From the NCBI GenBank assembly GCA_963575745.1, contig CAUYUJ010015303.1, forward strand, positions 16,708 to 80,707: a stretch of DNA of 64,000 nucleotides, given 5' to 3'. Source of the stretch: Prorocentrum cordatum. Taxonomy: Eukaryota; Sar; Dinophyceae; Prorocentrales; Prorocentraceae. This document shows, one piece after another, positions 60,230-64,000 of the stretch (positions within the stretch are counted from its first letter, which is position 1; the number at the start of each line of letters is the position of its first letter). The notes beneath the pieces are model-generated. The model made no database searches. It was not told the origin of the DNA and was given only the letters and a program-made list of their open reading frames with translations. The position numbers were made by a program, and so were the translations under genes.

Positions 60230-60885
60230 CATCACATCGTAGATGGCATGCCGCCTTTGCTCGCACCTCCGAACACGCCGGGCGGGTTCGCTTTCCTCAA
60301 CCCGCACTCCATAACTCGGACAACCACGCCGTCCGCGACCCAATACCGAAGGGTTCTCTCTATGTCGCCTTTGACAGACCCGTACCAGCACACTCGCGTT
60401 GAATCATGCAACGCGCGGAAACCGAACAGCGCACCGTATATCAAACCCAGCCCACTGGATAGCGTCTCCGAGCGATGCAACGGGTTCTCGCTCTGATTTA
60501 CGGACCAAATGTTTGCCTTGTGCGCATTCATGGCCGCAGCGCCCGCGCCGATGACCTCGTCCAGCCGCGTCCCGGCCGGCGTCAGTCTGGATATTATCGT
60601 CGAGGATGACCACCTGCGTCAACGGCGGGCACGACATCTCGATGAATTCGACCTGTCTCTCTGCGCCGTCAACGCCAAGCACGCAGCGCTCCCACCAAGG
60701 GGTACTTTCTAGAGCTGTTCTGTAAGAAGCGATCTCAGTGTGGTTCGACGGCAGAAATATCAGCACGCGGCGCAAGCACTCCGACAGAGTGCTTTCAACG
60801 ACACGGAGAGTCTCGTTCAGGAGCCTGGCCGCGCGCCCAAATGTCCGCACAGCAACGAGTACGGGTACAGGATGCGACCCCTGGG
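60230..60885 (-). pseudogene. Glycosyltransferase-like exon, GREB1/TAGT type, frameshifted
   Basis: On the minus strand one frame (about 60885-60580) reads HPVPVLVAVRTFGRAARLL, ALESTPWWERCVLGVDG, RQVEFIEMSCPP and TQVVILDDNIQT. The DD in VVILDDN sits like a nucleotide-sugar metal site. A neighbouring frame (about 60565-60245) continues AAAMNAHKANIWSVNQSENP, LGLIYGALFGFRALHD and VKGDIERTLRYWVADGVVVR. Together they resemble the glycosyltransferase domain reported at the C-terminus of GREB1-like and TET/JBP-associated proteins. That assignment is from memory and tentative. One frameshift near 60570 separates the halves, and no complete upstream exon is visible. Confidence 0.5.
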
Positions 60886-61089
60886 ACTCCAGAACGGATG
60901 CCACTTGGCGCCTGCTCGCTTGAAGCAACACCGCACGATCCATGAAAACACAGGGTGTGCGCGGGATGAGACCGGAAGCCAGCTGCCAGCCCGCCAGGAA
61001 GCCAGCCTGCCTCCAGCGAGAGTTCGGGCCAGCGCGGCTTCGGTCAGCACTCTCAAGCACATGCCGAGCCCAGCCGTTACGAGGTGAAT

Positions 61090-61570
61090 GGCAGCCCAAT
61101 AGGTTTCCAAGACAGACCAAGAAGCTCCAAAACGGCCCCGAAGAGGACTCCCGGAAAGAACACCCCCACCCCCCCCCAGGAGCGCCCCAAGAGATCTGAA
61201 TAGGCCTCCAAAGCGACACAGGACGCCCCCAAAACAGCTCCGAAGAGAGCCCAACAGGCTCCCAAGACGGCCCAAGAGGCCCCCAAGACGAGCCCCTAGA
61301 CGGCCCAGCGCGCACCTCTCGTAGATTCCATCGGAGGATGTTCAGGCGCCCTTGCCGCCCCCCCCAGGAGAGGCCCAAGAGATCTCAATAGGCCTCCAAG
61401 ACGGCCCAGGAGGCTCCCAAAACGGTGCCCAGGAGAGCCTGAGAGGCTCCGAAGACGGCCTAAAGGGCCCCCAAGACGATGCCCAAGAGGGACCAATCGC
61501 AGATTCCGTTGGGACTGTTCAGGTGCCCTTGGCGCCCTGCCAGGAGAGCCCAATACGTCTCCGAACTCCC
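61090..61570 (+). repeat. 212-bp-family repeats without the A/T palindrome
   Basis: GCCCAAGAGGCCCCCAAGAC-type steps, with ATTCCGTTGGGACTGTTCAGG and a GATTCCATCGGAGGATGTTC segment matching the unit boundaries at 52.6 and 55.1 kb. Confidence 0.7.
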
Positions 61571-61960
61571 AGGAGCGCAGCTCTTCGTCCCATGATCGAT
61601 CTCCGATGATCCCGGGGGCACGACAACGGCCACCAGGTGGCCGAGAGCGCCGAAAGAAATCCTGGAGCCGCCATCGATCCTCGATCCTCGAGGCCTGCCA
61701 CCAAACATCATAAAGCGCCGAACACAGGGCCCCCCGAGGTCTGGACCCTCTCCCTGGAACCAGCTTTTCTTCCCAAGGCGTTTTTGACGGACCCAGGCCC
61801 GGCAAGGAGCCCTAGAAGCCGAACACGGCCGAAAACTTCCCGTCAGGAAAATCCCGCTTAAGGCAACCGAGGGTGGCGACAGGAAGAAGGAAGCGTAAGA
61901 GAGGGCCTGGATAGTAAAAGTTGATGAGGTTCTCATCGAGGATCTGCTCCCAGCGGCGCT
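61571..61960. other. Spacer, no gene recognised
   Basis: No coding motif seen. Confidence 0.3.
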
Positions 61961-61967
61961 CCTGGCG

Positions 61968-62325
61968 ATCGTCGTCGTCGTCGTCGTCCGTCGTCCGTCG
62001 TCCGTCGTCCTTCGTCCGACGTCATTCGTCCGTCGCCCGACGCCCGTCGTCCGTCGTACGTCGACCGTCGTCCGTCGTCCGTCGTCCGTCGTCCGTCGCC
62101 GTCGTCGTCCGTCGTCCGTCGTCCTTCGCCACTCGTCATCCGTCGTCCGTCGTCCGTCGTCCATCGTCCGTCGTCGTCGTCATCCGTCGTCCTTCGCCAC
62201 TCGTCATCCGTCGTCCGTCGTCCGTCGCCCGTCGTCCATCGTCCGTCGCCCGTCGTCCGTCGACCGTCGTCCGTCGCCGTCGTCGTCCGTCGTCCGTCGT
62301 CCAGCGTCGTCCGTCGTCATCGCGC
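61968..62325 (+). repeat. 7-bp repeat CCGTCGT
   Basis: Tandem CCGTCGT with variants. Larger blocks recur, such as CTTCGCCACTCGTCATCCGT near 62122 and 62189. Ser/Arg/Pro-rich and Asp/Gly/Arg-rich frames are artefacts. Confidence 0.9.
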
Positions 62326-62339
62326 GCGTTCCCCGGGCA

Positions 62340-63090
62340 TCATCCTCCTCCTGATCCTTCTCCTCCTCCGCCTCCTCCTTCTCATCCCCATCCCCATCCC
62401 CATCCTCATCCTCCTCCTCCGCCTCCTCCTCCTCCCTCCTCCCACATTTAACATCCCTCCCCCCTCCTCCCTCCTCCACCCTCCCCCCCTCCCTCCTCCC
62501 GCCTCCCTCTTCCCTCCTCCTTCCTCCCTCCTCTCACCCTCCATCCCTCCCTCCCTCCTCCCTCGTCCCTCCCTCCTCCCTGGTCCCTCCTGCTCCTACT
62601 GCTCCTCTTGCTCCTCCTGCTGTTCCTGTTCCTCGTGCTGCTGCTGCTGCTGTTGCTCCTCCTCCTCCTCCTGCTCCTCCTCCTCCTCCTCCCCCAGCTC
62701 CTCTTGTTCCTCCTGCTCCTCCTGCTCCTGCTCCTGCTGCTGCTGCTGCTGCTGCTCCTCCTCCTCCCGCTCATTCTGCTCCTCCTGCTCCTATTCCTCC
62801 TCCTCCTCCTCCTCATCATGCTCTTTCTCCTGCTCCTCCTGCTCCTTTTCCTGCTCCTCCTGTTCCTTCTCCACCTCCTTCCTCTCCTCCACCTCCTCCT
62901 CCTCCTCCTCGTCATCACCATCATCATCATCAACCGCCTCCTCCGCCTCCTCCGCCTCCTCCTTCTCCTCCTCCTCCCCCTCCTCACTCATTCCTGAAGG
63001 TGGCAGTACCCGGCGACTCCTCCTCCTCCTCCATCAACCTCCTCCTCCTCCTCCTCCTCCTCCTCCTCTTTCTCTTCCTCTTCATCACCC

Positions 63091-63129
<39 letters not shown>

Positions 63130-63197
63130 ACATCATCATCATCATCATCATCATCATTATCATCATCATCATCACCATCACCATCATCATCATCATG

Positions 63198-63239
<42 letters not shown>

Positions 63240-63540
63240 GTCATCATCATCATCATCATCATCCACCTCTTCCTCCTCCTCTTCCTCCTCATCCTCTTCC
63301 ATCCGTCGTCGTCCTCCTCCTCATCCTCCCTCCCTCCACCTCCGCCCTCTCATCCGTGCACCTCCTCCCCCCTCCCTCCCCCCCCCTCCCTCCCCTCCCT
63401 CCTCTTGCATCCCTCCTCCCTCCTCCCTCCCCTCCCTCCCTCACCTCCCTCCCCTCCCTCCTCCTTCTACCCCTCCTCCTCCACTCCATCCCCGGCATCC
63501 TTCCTTCCCTCCCTCCCCCCTCCCTCTCGCCAGGAGCGCC
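62340..63540 (+). repeat. CTC/CTG, CAT and CTCC arrays
   Basis: CTC-rich triplets to about 62990, CTC and CAT from about 63015 to 63265, then CTCC/CCCT-rich sequence to 63540. The Leu, Ile, Asp, Met and Arg homopolymer frames are not genes. Confidence 0.95.
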
Positions 63541-63544
63541 CTGA

Positions 63545-64000
63545 CGGCCGGGAGTCAGCTGGGGCTGCAACGCCTGCAACGCCTTGGACTGCTGCAGCCG
63601 CAGGTGGCTCAGCAGGTCCCCGGCGCTGCGCAGGTCGCCGATCCGCCCGCTGCTCGGCTGGCAATGCTTTAGAGGGGGATGAACAACGGTATGCGGTGGA
63701 AAATCGCGCGGCCGATGCTCATGCCAAAACTGCCCTCGATATGCACCGCCGACTGGCCCCCCAGTTTTTAGAGCGAGTCGATCTCTATCAAGCTCGGTGC
63801 ACCCCTCAAGCTTGCTGCTGCCGTCCTCCCTTGTTGGCCCCGTGAGAGAAGATGGGCCCGTGATACAGTAACCACCGCCCGCTCTCGCATGGTAATGTCC
63901 TTCCACATGTGGAGCGAGTGTGACATGGGCCTTCAATGCAAGCAGTGCATGCTGATTGCCGATCCCGGGCAGTCCCCACCTGCAGAAGGTTGTCTTGGGA
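63545..64000 (+). pseudogene. LINE-4 3' end: RNase H tail and C-terminal zinc domain
   Basis: Just after a CTCC tract, one frame to the TGA at 63843 shows ENRAADAHAKTALDMHRRLAP, like the end of retroelement RNase H where the last Asp lies in an ADxxAK context. A second frame (about 63850-64000) reads RWARDTVTTARSRMV, then LQCKQCMLIADPG and AEGCLG, matching the C-x2-C...C tail of the other LINEs. A frameshift near 63840 separates them. The element is 5'-truncated and continues past the window edge. Confidence 0.6.

Noticed and set aside
62448-63302. Arg-, Glu- and Asp-rich minus-strand frames
   Set aside because: CTC and CAT arrays read backward.
1-64000. tRNA, rRNA or other structured RNA genes
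   Set aside because: None recognised by eye; a covariance-model search would be needed to exclude them.

Overview
This window looks like nuclear DNA from a dinoflagellate. The best single clue is a slightly decayed copy of the dinoflagellate spliced leader (49233-49254, minus strand) just upstream of an intronless SSNA1-like gene. That arrangement is the signature of a trans-spliced mRNA that was reverse-transcribed back into the genome. GC-rich coding, many decayed retroelements, a Helitron, long simple repeats and very few host genes fit the same picture. A run of exactly 100 N (26401-26500) shows that this is a draft assembly.

Layout. 1-2550: GC-rich DNA with small inverted-repeat elements (742-899, 1475-1585, 1749-1961, 2411-2550). 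2585-9450: a pyrimidine-rich 37-bp satellite interrupted by a 5'-truncated LINE (endonuclease, reverse transcriptase, RNase H; about 2798-7870). 9500-11100: a palindromic block and a minus-strand endonuclease remnant. 11555-13501: a 1.95-kb foldback structure made of a 13-bp repeat that switches strand at 12638/12639. 13680-15856: CA and trinucleotide arrays. 15872-22778: a LINE with two ORFs, flanked by a 15-bp target-site duplication inside a CTC tract. 22780-24420: more trinucleotide arrays. 24421-25952: a broken LINE. 25975-30660: two interleaved satellites, about 80-91 bp and 100 bp.

30687-42387, minus strand, is the largest coding unit. It is a Helitron-like rolling-circle transposon with a Rep nuclease and a PIF1-type helicase. 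It carries a ubiquitin-specific-protease-like domain upstream of Rep and eight tandem Cys-rich modules after the helicase. It is broken by three frame changes and one in-frame TAG. The protease-like domain keeps the His and Asp boxes but has Phe where the catalytic Cys should be.

47350-51910 is the only part that looks like host genes, all on the minus strand. It holds a 190-codon unknown ORF, the SSNA1-like gene, a truncated copy of the first ORF, and a Trp-rich protein with a possible OB fold. The first three units share a block of about 130 bp just downstream of their stop codons. The rest (45.4-47.1 kb and 52-64 kb) is repeats: a 212-bp family carrying a perfect 27-bp palindrome, a segmental duplication, a broken glycosyltransferase-like exon, GTC, CTC and CAT arrays, and the 3' end of another LINE cut by the window edge.

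Protein families were assigned by recognising motifs; no database search was run.
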